42,584 nt of DNA from an uncultured Prevotella sp. (GCA_945834405.1 CAMAHD010000004.1:1-42584); one strand, 5' to 3'. Shown: positions 9,225-19,513, counted from the stretch's first letter. A program made the numbers and translations. Notes: a model not told the origin generated them from the letters alone.

Positions 9225-9905
9225 ATGAAAAAACTGCACCGGATAATAGTAATAGCAATAGTGAGCATGATATGCCCACATACAGGACTTGCTGGTATCT
9301 TGCCAAATGACCTGCCAACCATTGAAGCACTGATAGACCAACATAAGGAGTGTATGAGTGCCGAAGATGAAAGTAACCGTCAGTTGGCAGCCAATGCCTC
9401 TATCAAGGCTATGGTGAAGGATGTTGCTCAGAAGTATGATGATGTCAAGAGTATTCTCGACAAGAAGAGTAATGATGCCTTGTCGTATCTGGCTTTGGCA
9501 GCAGAGATGAGCCGTTGCGTAACGAATACAGTAAGGTTGACGAATGAGTATTCTGAGTTTACCCGCTTTGCAGCAGACCATCTCAAAGGCAAACCGTTGG
9601 TTGCTTGGTATGCCTTTGAAGCCAATTACAAGGTATCGAAAGAGATCAAGAATATCAGGAAACTCTACCTTGCTGTGGCAGCATCAGAAACACAGTTCTT
9701 CAGAGCTACCAACAAGGAACGCATGAATATCATCTGGACACTGAACCAGAGTATCACCAATATGCGCGATGTCATCCAGCAAGCCTATATGTGGTGTGAC
9801 CTGTTGGTAGGTGGGTATATTCACGAGAGTCATATCTGGGAGATTATCGATACGTCCGTACTAGAGGAAATAGGAAAAAGCGTAATAAAAGATTGGCCAA
9901 TATGA
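9225..9905 (+). CDS. Exported tra-operon protein, unknown
   Basis: 226 aa with an N-terminal signal-like segment; collinear and coupled to the next gene by an ATGA overlap. Confidence 0.6.
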   Translation: MKKLHRIIVIAIVSMICPHTGLAGILPNDLPTIEALIDQHKECMSAEDESNRQLAANASIKAMVKDVAQKYDDVKSILDKKSNDALSYLALAAEMSRCVTNTVRLTNEYSEFTRFAADHLKGKPLVAWYAFEANYKVSKEIKNIRKLYLAVAASETQFFRATNKERMNIIWTLNQSITNMRDVIQQAYMWCDLLVGGYIHESHIWEIIDTSVLEEIGKSVIKDWPI

Positions 9906-10582
9906 GAAAGACATTGATTACAATAACGATGGGTTTGGCTTTACTTCCGCAGATAAGTAAGGCTCAGGTCTATGATGAAGAAAAACGTCTGCAATGGCGG
10001 TCGATGGAAACCGGGCCGTTAGAGTTTGAACCGAGGTTTTACTACTGGCTGTTCCATAACAGTTATGCACATCATGAGTGGGAATGGGAGTGGCATGGAT
10101 TGTTCCATAGCGGATTCTATCTGAATCTGAAGCCCCATATGAGTGATGCCAAGCCATTGCTCCCGAAGCGTACGTTAGGTGCTGCCACTGATGAGTGGAC
10201 ACGGGAATCTACTGATGCCCAGGAGAAGAACTTCAAGCATCAGCTGGAGCAAGAGACATTGGCAGCAGCAGACCGCCGGATTGATGCTGCCTATCTGCTT
10301 TTCAAAGATGACTTTGACGAGATGCAGCAGAAAATCTCTGCAGGACTAACCTATTGCATGGCCAACAGCAAAGGCGATACCAATGTCATATCCTTGGTTA
10401 ACAGCCTCTCCAATCAGAACCGCTTTATCACGGAGCAAGTCAGCTACGTACATAAGAGCAGTAACGGCTATGAGCTGGAGAATGCCAAACGAGAAGAGTG
10501 CTATATCAAGCTGAAAGCCGATATGGAGAAGGTGACACAAAGCACCATTGACTTGATGAGATATGTAGAAGTTTCAAAATAG
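9902..10582 (+). CDS. Exported tra-operon protein, unknown
   Basis: ATG 9902 overlaps the upstream TGA (ATGA); signal peptide MRKTLITITMGLALLPQISKAQ. Confidence 0.65.
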   Translation: MRKTLITITMGLALLPQISKAQVYDEEKRLQWRSMETGPLEFEPRFYYWLFHNSYAHHEWEWEWHGLFHSGFYLNLKPHMSDAKPLLPKRTLGAATDEWTRESTDAQEKNFKHQLEQETLAAADRRIDAAYLLFKDDFDEMQQKISAGLTYCMANSKGDTNVISLVNSLSNQNRFITEQVSYVHKSSNGYELENAKREECYIKLKADMEKVTQSTIDLMRYVEVSK

Positions 10583-10590
10583 TAAAAACG

Positions 10591-11874
10591 ATGAATGAAT
10601 TATTAAACTGTAATGTGGGCTGTATCTTCCTGACAATGGGCTTGCCGACACTCGATCCAGTGATGACCAGTGTGTTGGACTATATCCACCAGCATGCCTT
10701 GTTCCTGGGTTCGTGGGGAGGCTTTGCCAAGTCATTGGGACTGATACTTGCCATGTGTGTGACCAGCTATGAATGCTGGATGATGATGCTTGGACGGCGA
10801 GGCATCGACGTGATGAAGCTGTTCAGAATAGTAGGTATCTCATTGTGTATCGTCTCAGCCAATGCCATTGCCGATGCAGTGGCTGCACCAGGGGAACAGA
10901 TGGGACGTGTGATGAAAGCGCAGGCCACCAGAAGCCACCAGCGTATCGATGCCTTGGAGAAACACGAGGCCAAGCTACAGAGCCAGTATCTTGACAAGCT
11001 ACGGGCGCATAATGACTCACTCGACAGGAAACGCAGGGCAGAAGCCAAACTGTCAGAAGATTCCCATTGGTGGGAGGAAGTCGCCTATGCCGTGAAGAAC
11101 ATGGATAATGCCGTGGAGCAGTGGGCCAAGGAAGCCGCTGTTATCGCAGAGACCAAGACGGCAGAGACCATCAATATGCTGATTCGGTATATCGGAGAAA
11201 TCATCTATCAGGTCATCTATTTCGGTATGTTGCTTGGTCAGGCCTTTATGATGAATGTGCTGAAAATCTTCTGTCCTGTAGCCTTTGCCCTGAGTATCGT
11301 ACCACCTTGGGCCAGTGCGTGGAGCCAATGGATCAGTAAGTATGTGAGTCTGTCGCTATGGGCACCCTTGATATATATGTGTAGCATCTATGCGGACATG
11401 ATACTGAAATATACCATCCTACAGGACACCACCGCCTACACCACACTGCTTGGAAGTGCCAGCTATACCTGGGGAGAGATAGGAGGACTTGGAATGCAGG
11501 GCATCGGAAGTACCTGTATGTATGTCGTAGGATTGTTGGTAGGAGCTATGCTCATCAAGTTCGTGCCAGAGCTCGCCTCATGGATAGTACCAGGAGGAGC
11601 CAGCAGCAGTATCGGTTCAGCTGTCAGCAGTATGACCACAGCAGGAGCTGCAGCCGTCGGAGGTACAGTAGGTGGTGTTGTCGGTGGAACCATCGGAGTG
11701 ACAAGACATACTGTAGGCGGAGCCGTCAAGGGAGGCGTGACAGGATATGCATCATCAGAAGGCGGTGGATTGAGCGGCGCATGGAATGGTGCCGTATCTG
11801 GAGGCCGTCGCGGATTCGAGCGAGGTATGGACTTCAATGTCGGTACGCACATGAGAGACAAACAGTATAAGTAA
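10591..11874 (+). CDS. traJ: Conjugative transposon protein TraJ (VirB6-like)
   Basis: 427 aa, polytopic membrane protein with a Gly-rich C-terminus, immediately before TraK. Confidence 0.8.
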   Translation: MNELLNCNVGCIFLTMGLPTLDPVMTSVLDYIHQHALFLGSWGGFAKSLGLILAMCVTSYECWMMMLGRRGIDVMKLFRIVGISLCIVSANAIADAVAAPGEQMGRVMKAQATRSHQRIDALEKHEAKLQSQYLDKLRAHNDSLDRKRRAEAKLSEDSHWWEEVAYAVKNMDNAVEQWAKEAAVIAETKTAETINMLIRYIGEIIYQVIYFGMLLGQAFMMNVLKIFCPVAFALSIVPPWASAWSQWISKYVSLSLWAPLIYMCSIYADMILKYTILQDTTAYTTLLGSASYTWGEIGGLGMQGIGSTCMYVVGLLVGAMLIKFVPELASWIVPGGASSSIGSAVSSMTTAGAAAVGGTVGGVVGGTIGVTRHTVGGAVKGGVTGYASSEGGGLSGAWNGAVSGGRRGFERGMDFNVGTHMRDKQYK

Positions 11875-11905
11875 GTGAAAAGTGAAAAATTAAACAGATA
11901 TAACC

Positions 11906-12505
11906 ATGTTAATAGAAAGTTTAGAGAAGAAGACAAAGCTCGCCATGTTCACGGTATTGCTGGCAGTCAGTGCCAGCACCGTGATTTGCGGCCTGTGCTT
12001 TTACTTTGCCACCAAGCTGGTCAGAGACCAACAGCAGCAGGTGTATGTGCTGGACGGGAGCATTCCCTTCATGGCAGAGCGCAGTAAGAACGAGATGACC
12101 TTTGACATCGAGGCCAAGGCACACATCCAGTTGTTCCACCAGTATTTCTTCAACCTCTCGCCAGATGACGAGTACTTGAAGTGGACGTTTGGAAAAGCTA
12201 TGTATCTGGCTGATGAGAGTGCCCTGAGGCAGAAGCAGGCCATCGAGGAAACAGGTTTTTACTCGCAATTGCTCTCCAGCTCAGCCGTAGAGACCATCGT
12301 AGCGGACAGTATTGAACTCGACAAAGACCAGATGAGTTTCAAGTATTATGGTACACAGATGATCAAGCGCAGAACCAACAGCGTAAAGCGTAGCATCATC
12401 ACCGTAGGAAAGCTGCAGAATGTGCCGAGGACACAGAATAATCCTCACGGACTGCTGATAACCAACTGGCGAACACTGGAGAATAAAGACCTGAAATCAT
12501 ATTAA
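11906..12505 (+). CDS. traK: Conjugative transposon protein TraK (VirB8-like)
   Basis: 199 aa, single N-terminal TM, EAKAHIQLFHQYFFNLSPDDEYLKWTFGKAMYLADESALRQKQAIEETGFYSQLL. Confidence 0.85.
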   Translation: MLIESLEKKTKLAMFTVLLAVSASTVICGLCFYFATKLVRDQQQQVYVLDGSIPFMAERSKNEMTFDIEAKAHIQLFHQYFFNLSPDDEYLKWTFGKAMYLADESALRQKQAIEETGFYSQLLSSSAVETIVADSIELDKDQMSFKYYGTQMIKRRTNSVKRSIITVGKLQNVPRTQNNPHGLLITNWRTLENKDLKSY

Positions 12506-12543
12506 GTGAAAAGAGAAGAGTGAAAAGTGAAAAATGATGTACC

Positions 12544-13017
12544 ATGAATATATTCAAGAACAAGCAAACACACGAGTATAAGGAGAAGGAGCGTTACCGA
12601 CTGAGAAGAGCCAGAATCTGGGGCTATAAGATAGGTAAGAAGTACGCCATCGGAGAGAAGATCGCCAAGGCCAATGCCTGGGCAGACGGTCACAGACGAA
12701 AGACTGCAGGAATCTTGTTCTCCGTGAATGCCACCATCTACGTTATCGGTTTCCTGCTGTGTATGTCTGGAAATGACAGTAATAGCATCAATGACCCCAT
12801 GCAGGACTTTGCTCAGGTACAGCCCATGTTTGCACAGCTGCATCGTATCGAAGACATGAAGACCGTTCAGAAGAATACCTTTGTGACCCTGAGCAATAGG
12901 GCAGTAAGACTGAAACACGAGGTCGATTCGCTGATGGCCAAACCCGGTAAGACCCATGCAGATTCCGTGCTTGCACTGGAAAAGTATGATGAACTCCAAA
13001 TGATTATGAACAAATAA
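12544..13017 (+). CDS. TraL-position membrane protein
   Basis: 157 aa, one TM segment, between TraK and TraM. Confidence 0.6.
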   Translation: MNIFKNKQTHEYKEKERYRLRRARIWGYKIGKKYAIGEKIAKANAWADGHRRKTAGILFSVNATIYVIGFLLCMSGNDSNSINDPMQDFAQVQPMFAQLHRIEDMKTVQKNTFVTLSNRAVRLKHEVDSLMAKPGKTHADSVLALEKYDELQMIMNK

Positions 13018-13033
13018 CCAAATAGAAAGAACC

Positions 13034-14239
13034 ATGAAGATAGATTTCAAGAAGATTGATTTTCGACAGGGAAAGTACTGGTTTCCGCTGGTACTGTTCG
13101 TTCCCTTGGTGGCTATTGCCTATTTCTCCTGTGAGATGTTCAAAGGCCCGACAGAGCAGACAGGTATGGTCACCGATAGTATCAATACCATGATGCCAGA
13201 GCCAGCCGGTGACGGTCTGCATGGTAAGTTCGCTGCCATGGAGGACAACATCCTCAGAGGTGACGGCTATACCGCCATCAATGCCCTTGGCGAGGAAGAA
13301 CAGGGAGAGAGCGATGACGAGAACGTCTATAGCGAAAGTGAGATGGACAGAATCGACAAGGAGAAGGCCGAGAAGAAACGCCAGGAGCAAGAGATGGCAG
13401 CCCTCCAACAGCAGCTCAAAGAGTCGAGGATGCACATCAACCAATATGATGACCGCTATACAGGTCATGGCAGTAATGGCAGTCAGCAGCGTGAGATGGA
13501 GCAGTTTGAGGAGCAGATGCGACAGATCCAGGAACGAAGCAGAAAGATGGCACGTGAAATCACTGGTGATGACTATCCTTCAAGGAATGGTCAGCAGGTA
13601 CAGCCCAATCTGAATGGCCAGATAGCAGGCTATGACATCTACGGCAATCCTATCATGGCTAACCAACAGCCCAAGAAAGACACCATAGCCGTTGTTGCCA
13701 AGGCTGATGATACCCATGCAGAAAGCTTCAATACCATTGCTGATGATGAAAAGCTCGATGCCCCACTGATTAAGGCTATGATAGACAAGACTACCAAGGC
13801 CCATGAGGGAACCAGACTCCGTTTCAAGCTGTTGGATGATGTAGTTGTCATGGGTGTGAAGCTGAAGAAAGGCACCTACCTCTATGGAATAGTGACCGGC
13901 TTCGGTCAGCAGCGAGTGATGGCAGACATCACGAGTATTCTGGTGAAGGATAAGTTCCTGAAGATCCACCTGTCTGTCTATGACCTTGATGGTATGAAGG
14001 GCTTTTATGTGCCGGAGTCAGCCTTCAGGGATATGATGAAGAATGCCGGTAGTGCTGCCATGCAGAGCAACATCAGCTTTGACTCCAACGGTGGTAGCGG
14101 TATCTCAGCACAGGCACTGGCTCTGCAGGCTCTGCAGAATGCCTATCAGAGTACGTCAAGTGCCATCTCACAGGCTATTAAGAAGAACAAGGCAAAGATT
14201 AAGTATAACACCATTGTATATCTGATTAACGAACAATAA
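13034..14239 (+). CDS. traM: Conjugative transposon protein TraM (VirB10-like)
   Basis: 401 aa; N-terminal TM, Gln/Glu-rich linker, C-terminal RLRFKLLDDVVVMGVKLKKGTYLYGIVTGFGQQRVMADITSI. Confidence 0.87.
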   Translation: MKIDFKKIDFRQGKYWFPLVLFVPLVAIAYFSCEMFKGPTEQTGMVTDSINTMMPEPAGDGLHGKFAAMEDNILRGDGYTAINALGEEEQGESDDENVYSESEMDRIDKEKAEKKRQEQEMAALQQQLKESRMHINQYDDRYTGHGSNGSQQREMEQFEEQMRQIQERSRKMAREITGDDYPSRNGQQVQPNLNGQIAGYDIYGNPIMANQQPKKDTIAVVAKADDTHAESFNTIADDEKLDAPLIKAMIDKTTKAHEGTRLRFKLLDDVVVMGVKLKKGTYLYGIVTGFGQQRVMADITSILVKDKFLKIHLSVYDLDGMKGFYVPESAFRDMMKNAGSAAMQSNISFDSNGGSGISAQALALQALQNAYQSTSSAISQAIKKNKAKIKYNTIVYLINEQ

Positions 14240-14260
14240 CCCCATAAACACACAAACGAT

Positions 14261-15100
14261 ATGAAAAGTATGAAAAAGTTTTTATTTGCAGCAGTGGCTT
14301 TGATGGCCATGAGCACAACCAATGTAAGTGCAGAGACAACACAGTCCAATGACGTATATCTGAGCACCATCTATGTCAATGAGCAGGTGACCACCCACCT
14401 GATTATGCCAGAGACCATCCGACTGGTGGATATCTCCACTGATACCATCGTCGGCAACCAGGTCAATGACAATATCGTGCGTCTGAAACCCAAAGGAGCG
14501 ATGCAGGACTATGAGCAGGCTGGCATCGTGACTGTCATCGGAGAACGGCATATCGCCCAGTATAAGCTTATCTATCGCAGTTGTCTGCCCTTTGCCAGTA
14601 CCCGCTTCACTGTTCCGTACTGGGATATGCAGGTATACCAGAATCCCGATGTGAGTATGTCTGTAGGAGAAATGAGCCGCTATGCCATCCGTATCTTTAA
14701 CACCAAGCGCAGTGTGGAGAATATCCATACCAAGAAAGACAAGATGAAGGCATGGGTAAACCATATCTGTTCAGCAGGTGACTACTTCTTCATCGACTTC
14801 TCACTGGAGAACAAGACCAAGATACCCTACGATATTTCAGAGATCCGTGTCAAGCTGGAGGATAAGAAGCAGAAGAAAGCCACCAACTACCAGAGTATCG
14901 AGCTGACACCGGAGTATATGCTGAACTACAACAAGCACTTCAAGAAACGTTATCGCAATGTGCTCGTAGTAAAGAAGCTCACCTTCCCAGAGGCCAAGGT
15001 CTTGAAAATCGAGGTCAGTGAGAACCAGATTTCCGGCAGAACCATCGAGCTGAACATCAACTATGATGATGTGCTGGATGCCGATTGCTTTGACGATTAA
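14261..15100 (+). CDS. traN: Conjugative transposon protein TraN (VirB9-like)
   Basis: 279 aa with signal peptide; VYLSTIYVNEQVTTHLIMPETIRLVDISTDTIVGNQVNDNIVRLKP. Confidence 0.87.
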   Translation: MKSMKKFLFAAVALMAMSTTNVSAETTQSNDVYLSTIYVNEQVTTHLIMPETIRLVDISTDTIVGNQVNDNIVRLKPKGAMQDYEQAGIVTVIGERHIAQYKLIYRSCLPFASTRFTVPYWDMQVYQNPDVSMSVGEMSRYAIRIFNTKRSVENIHTKKDKMKAWVNHICSAGDYFFIDFSLENKTKIPYDISEIRVKLEDKKQKKATNYQSIELTPEYMLNYNKHFKKRYRNVLVVKKLTFPEAKVLKIEVSENQISGRTIELNINYDDVLDADCFDD

Positions 15101-15120
15101 ACAAACAAAGGTAGAAGAGC

Positions 15121-17445
15121 ATGATTCAGGAAACCAAGGAACAGCAGCAGATGTATAATCTGTTCCGCTCGTTCATCTATATTTTCTTGATTATCGAGTT
15201 GGTGATGCACATGCCTGTCCATACAGGGAGTAGCATTGCCAACTCCTTTTTGCAGATGATAGCCAGACTGGGCTTCTTCAATTCTGTGGTGTCGTGTAAG
15301 GTGATAGAGTTGGTGACTATCTTGATTACCTGTGCAGGAACAACGGCACGACGGAGCTTAAAGTTTGATGTGAGGACGATGGTCGTCTATCCCTGTGCGG
15401 CAGGAATCACCCTGACTGTGCTATGCATCTTTGTCCAGCCCAGTCATTGGGGAACCCATATTGCAGGCTATTCGCTGAACCGCATCCTCTATCTTGTTAC
15501 CTCGATAACAGGCGTGATGTGTATTCACCGAAGCCTCGATGCCATTGCCCAGTACTTCAACTGCAAGTTAGGTGAAGACCGCTTTAACTTTGAGAACGAG
15601 AGCTTCCAACAATGTGAGCAGTTGGTGGAGAATAAGTATAGCGTCAATATCCCGATGATCTTCTACTATAAGGGACGAATGCGTAAAGGCTGGTGCAATG
15701 TGGTTAATCCTTTCCGAGGTACATGGGTAGTGGGAACGCCAGGTAGTGGTAAGTCCTTCTCTGTGGTAGAACCTTTCATCAGACAACACTCAGCCAAGGG
15801 CTTTTCGTTAGTTGTGTATGACTACAAATTCCCAACACTTGCCCAGATGACCTTCTATCACTTCAATAAGAACAAGATGCTGGGCAACATCCCTGAAGAT
15901 ATGGACTTCAATATCATCAACTTTACCGATGTGGAGTACTCCAACCGAGTAAACCCCATCCAACGGAAGTACATCCCAGATTTGAGTGCTGCCTCAGAGA
16001 CGGCAGCCACACTGCTTGCAGCCCTGAACAAAGGTGCAGGACAGGCAGGCGGTGGGGGAAGTGACAAGTTCTTCACCAACTCAGCCGAGAACTTTCTGGC
16101 AGCCATCATCTATTTCTTCGTCACCTTCCGTCCAGTGGCATGGAAGAATGGCAGGAAGTTGCATCACATGATTATCAGTGACGGAAGAAAACTGGAAATC
16201 AAGATACGCATGTGGGACGACTTCGTCGCATTAGATGCCGATGGGAATGTCGTTCTCGACTTCACGGATAAAGACGGCAATAATGTCAGCACCGATGCCG
16301 ATGGAATGCCTGTCACCTTGAAAGGCTTCTCGTATGTCGATAGAGAGGGGAGAGTAGTCTTTATCGAAGATGAGTTCTATGAGGATGATGAAGGACGTAT
16401 CACCCAGCCGGACACCTATACGGGCGAGTATAGTGACATGCCTCATGTGCTCAGCTTTCTGCAGCTTAGTTATGAAGATTCCTTTAATATCCTGATGCAA
16501 GATGAAAACATCATGTCACTGATGGCTCCATTCAAATCTGCGTATGATAATAACGCGATGGATCAGTTGGAAGGTATGGTTGGAACGCTCCGTGTCAACG
16601 CTGCACGACTGGTATCACAGGAAGCCTATTGGGTATTCTCGGGTGATGACTTCGACCTTAAAGTGTCAGACCCTAAAAGTCCGTCTTATCTGATTATCGC
16701 CAATGACCCGGAGAAGGAACAAGTGATAGGCTCTCTGAATGCACTTATCCTGAACCGTCTGACCACGAGAGTTAACAGCGGACAGGGAAAGAACGTGCCA
16801 GTCAGCATCATCATCGATGAGCTGCCGACACTCTATTTCCATAAGATAGACCGTCTGATAGGTACAGCCCGAAGCAATAAGGTAAGCGTGACGATGGCAT
16901 TCCAGGAACTGCCGCAGTTGGAGGCCGACTATGGCAAGAACGGTATGCAGAAGGTAATCACCACATGCGGTAATGTGTTCGCTGGCTCAGCGAGAAACAA
17001 GGAAACGCTGGAATGGTTGCAGAATGACATCTTCGGTAAGGTCAAGCAGACCACCCAGAGCATCAGCATCAATGATGAGCGGGTATCAACCTCCTTTAAT
17101 GAGAAGATGGACTGTTTGGTTCCTGCTGCCAAGATTGCCGATATGGCCACTGGCTGGATCTGCGGACAGACAGCCCGAGACTTTACGCCCACAGAAGCGG
17201 CAACTATGCATAGTGTGAACCTCGAAGAGACGGATGAGTTCAAGACCACCAAGTTCTTCTGTAAAACCAACTTCGATATGAGCCATATCGAGGAAGAGAA
17301 GAAACACTATACCCCCTTGCCCAAGAAATACTGCTTCGAGAACGAGCATGAGAAAGAAGTGATGCTGGCAAGAAACTTCCGACGCATCAATGAGGAAGTG
17401 ACTCAGCTCACAGCCAGTTTGCTTGGAAAAGAAAACGCCCAATAA
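15121..17445 (+). CDS. VirD4-like type IV coupling protein
   Basis: 774 aa with N-terminal TM segments, Walker A GTPGSGKSFSVVEPFIRQ, Walker B-like SIIIDELPTLYF and RSNKVSVTMAFQELPQLE. Confidence 0.9.
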   Translation: MIQETKEQQQMYNLFRSFIYIFLIIELVMHMPVHTGSSIANSFLQMIARLGFFNSVVSCKVIELVTILITCAGTTARRSLKFDVRTMVVYPCAAGITLTVLCIFVQPSHWGTHIAGYSLNRILYLVTSITGVMCIHRSLDAIAQYFNCKLGEDRFNFENESFQQCEQLVENKYSVNIPMIFYYKGRMRKGWCNVVNPFRGTWVVGTPGSGKSFSVVEPFIRQHSAKGFSLVVYDYKFPTLAQMTFYHFNKNKMLGNIPEDMDFNIINFTDVEYSNRVNPIQRKYIPDLSAASETAATLLAALNKGAGQAGGGGSDKFFTNSAENFLAAIIYFFVTFRPVAWKNGRKLHHMIISDGRKLEIKIRMWDDFVALDADGNVVLDFTDKDGNNVSTDADGMPVTLKGFSYVDREGRVVFIEDEFYEDDEGRITQPDTYTGEYSDMPHVLSFLQLSYEDSFNILMQDENIMSLMAPFKSAYDNNAMDQLEGMVGTLRVNAARLVSQEAYWVFSGDDFDLKVSDPKSPSYLIIANDPEKEQVIGSLNALILNRLTTRVNSGQGKNVPVSIIIDELPTLYFHKIDRLIGTARSNKVSVTMAFQELPQLEADYGKNGMQKVITTCGNVFAGSARNKETLEWLQNDIFGKVKQTTQSISINDERVSTSFNEKMDCLVPAAKIADMATGWICGQTARDFTPTEAATMHSVNLEETDEFKTTKFFCKTNFDMSHIEEEKKHYTPLPKKYCFENEHEKEVMLARNFRRINEEVTQLTASLLGKENAQ

Positions 17446-17450
17446 ATAAA

Positions 17451-17480
17451 GAAGCCTGCCTCCAATTCGAGACAGGTTTC
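17451..17480. terminator. Bidirectional terminator between convergent genes
   Basis: GAAGCCTGCCTCcaattcGAGACAGGTTTC stem between the coupling protein and the hydrolase gene. Confidence 0.65.
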
Positions 17481-17485
17481 TTTCG

Positions 17486-18574
17486 TTATAGCGTATTTGC
17501 TATGGCTCTGACTTTAGCGTTATAACTGTCCATGTTTTCCGCATAGCCGATACGCTTTAGGAAGGCATAGTAGTCTTTGTCCTTCTTGGGGTCATAGCGT
17601 CGCTGTATCATGCGCACATAGCCAACAACAGATTCCTCCCAGGAATGGAAGCGGTAGTAGTCACGTTGGGATGAATTATAGAGCCCGAAGAGATTGTTAT
17701 AGTTCCGGCATACGTTACTGCTTCCATAGCCGGTCTCAAGACAGTACTGAGCTGCAACAATCTTCGGGAAGAGGACACCGCAGTCCTTCATGACCTTGAA
17801 TAGGTTGTGAAGGTTAAGCGGTCTGTCAGGGCTGGAGGCAAAATGCAGGTTCTCCATCTCCTCCTGTAGCCCACATATATAACTGTTCAGATGATTGATG
17901 AACGGTTCAGGGTCTATTGACTTCCATACACCTTCTACAAGCCGCTCCGCTTTCAAATGAAGATGCGGACCAGTTGACTTACCTGTATCAGAGGACAAGG
18001 CCACTATCGTTCCTGCTGATACAACATCCCCTTCTCTGACTGCTATCAGTCCTAAGTGACCATACAGGATGCGCAGTCCTATATGGTTGATGATGACATG
18101 ATGACCATAGCCCGTTTCGCTATATACCACCTTTTCAATGACTCCTGGCATCATCGCATAGACTAAAGAGCCTTTGGCACAGCGCAAGTCTATTCCGTTG
18201 TGGAATGTCCCTTTTACAAAAGTAACAGGATCCTGACGATAGCCATAGTCAGAAGTGATATGGATGAAGTCCAAAGGAAGAGCCACGGAAGTACGACGGT
18301 TCAGAAGTTCCATCATCATGCTGTCCTTGACAGAAACGAACAACGGAATATCGTACTCTAACGCTATTTCCTGATGCGAAGGAAGGTCAAAGTATTCTTT
18401 TGAGCTCTTTTGTTCAGAAGCCGCTAAATTACAGGAATCAGTCTGAACATCTGAAATCGGCTTACTTTTAACCACCTGTGGCAGCTTTTGAACCGTATTA
18501 AACTGTGCCGGACAAGATACTGGAATTGTCGGCAGGAATAAGAAGTATAAGAAATAATTTTTTCTGCTTTTCAT
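17486..18574 (-). CDS. Peptidoglycan hydrolase: M23 peptidase plus glucosaminidase domain
   Basis: M23 motifs FHNGIDLRCAKGSLVYAMMPGVIEKV and GPHLHLKAE; C-terminal KIVAAQYCLETGYGSSNVCRNYNNLFGL. ATG at 18574 (MKSRKN) is preferred over the track start at 18739. Confidence 0.85.
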   Translation of the reverse strand: MKSRKNYFLYFLFLPTIPVSCPAQFNTVQKLPQVVKSKPISDVQTDSCNLAASEQKSSKEYFDLPSHQEIALEYDIPLFVSVKDSMMMELLNRRTSVALPLDFIHITSDYGYRQDPVTFVKGTFHNGIDLRCAKGSLVYAMMPGVIEKVVYSETGYGHHVIINHIGLRILYGHLGLIAVREGDVVSAGTIVALSSDTGKSTGPHLHLKAERLVEGVWKSIDPEPFINHLNSYICGLQEEMENLHFASSPDRPLNLHNLFKVMKDCGVLFPKIVAAQYCLETGYGSSNVCRNYNNLFGLYNSSQRDYYRFHSWEESVVGYVRMIQRRYDPKKDKDYYAFLKRIGYAENMDSYNAKVRAIANTL

Positions 18575-18748
18575 GGTATTATTTGTTTTAATTTTGCACT
18601 CGGTTTGAGAAACCAAGTCACTCCTGAATACGGGTGCAAAGGTACGGAAAACTGACGAGGAAATCGAAAGAATAAAAACTTTATATCCTCTTTGGTAAAT
18701 CCTGCCACATTTAAATAATAAGGTATAACAATCAAACAAAAGAAGAGA

Positions 18749-19513
18749 ATGGGAAAGCTATTTGGTGAAAGAGAACTGAGTAAGAAAGACTTTGAGCGTA
18801 TCGACATTGATGTAAGGTCGATGCCCAAGGAAGTCAAGGAGAAGCTGCTGAACGGTGAACTCACTCCACTCGTGGAAATCCGTGACCAGCTGGATAACGG
18901 CATCATTGCCACCATGCCTGTGAAACTCCGCCTGCAACGCGATACCGAGGGCAATGCCGTGCTGAAAGCCTATCCAGTGAGCAGGGATATTGTGAGTGAC
19001 CTGAAGCTACAGGATGCAGAGCAGAAACGTCTGCAGGCTGGTGAGGTTATCCAGAAGGACATCCGTGAGGGTAATCGCATGAGAACCATGTTCCTGCAGT
19101 TGGACCAGGAAACGAAGTCGCTGTTGAAGCGTGAGGTCAACAAGGCCGAGATTGACAAGCGCGTCGACGAGCTGGAGCATGTGAAGGACATCACCCTTGG
19201 CCAGAACCAGCGTCAGGCCATCAGGGAAGGAAAGCCCGTGGAACTGGAGATAGGCGATACCAAGGTAACAGTCGGTGTTGACCTCCGTCAGAACTCAGGT
19301 TTCAAGGCCATTGACGGTGACATGTCAGAGTGGAAACGTCAGCAGGAAATCAAGTGGGACATGGCCAATCCCGGTCAGATGGGCTACTGGCAGACCGAAG
19401 AGAACCGTTGGGAGTACAAGCAGGTACAGGAGAAGTACAAGATGCCAGAGGCCAAGAAGGAAGAGAAGAAGACTGTCAAGGAGGAAGTGCGACAGACGAT
19501 CCACTTCAAGTAA
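18749..19513 (+). CDS. DUF3945/DUF4099-like mobile-element protein
   Basis: 254 aa; repeated pattern such as RQAIREGKPVELEIGDTKVTVGVDLRQNSGFKAID. Confidence 0.65.
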   Translation: MGKLFGERELSKKDFERIDIDVRSMPKEVKEKLLNGELTPLVEIRDQLDNGIIATMPVKLRLQRDTEGNAVLKAYPVSRDIVSDLKLQDAEQKRLQAGEVIQKDIREGNRMRTMFLQLDQETKSLLKREVNKAEIDKRVDELEHVKDITLGQNQRQAIREGKPVELEIGDTKVTVGVDLRQNSGFKAIDGDMSEWKRQQEIKWDMANPGQMGYWQTEENRWEYKQVQEKYKMPEAKKEEKKTVKEEVRQTIHFK

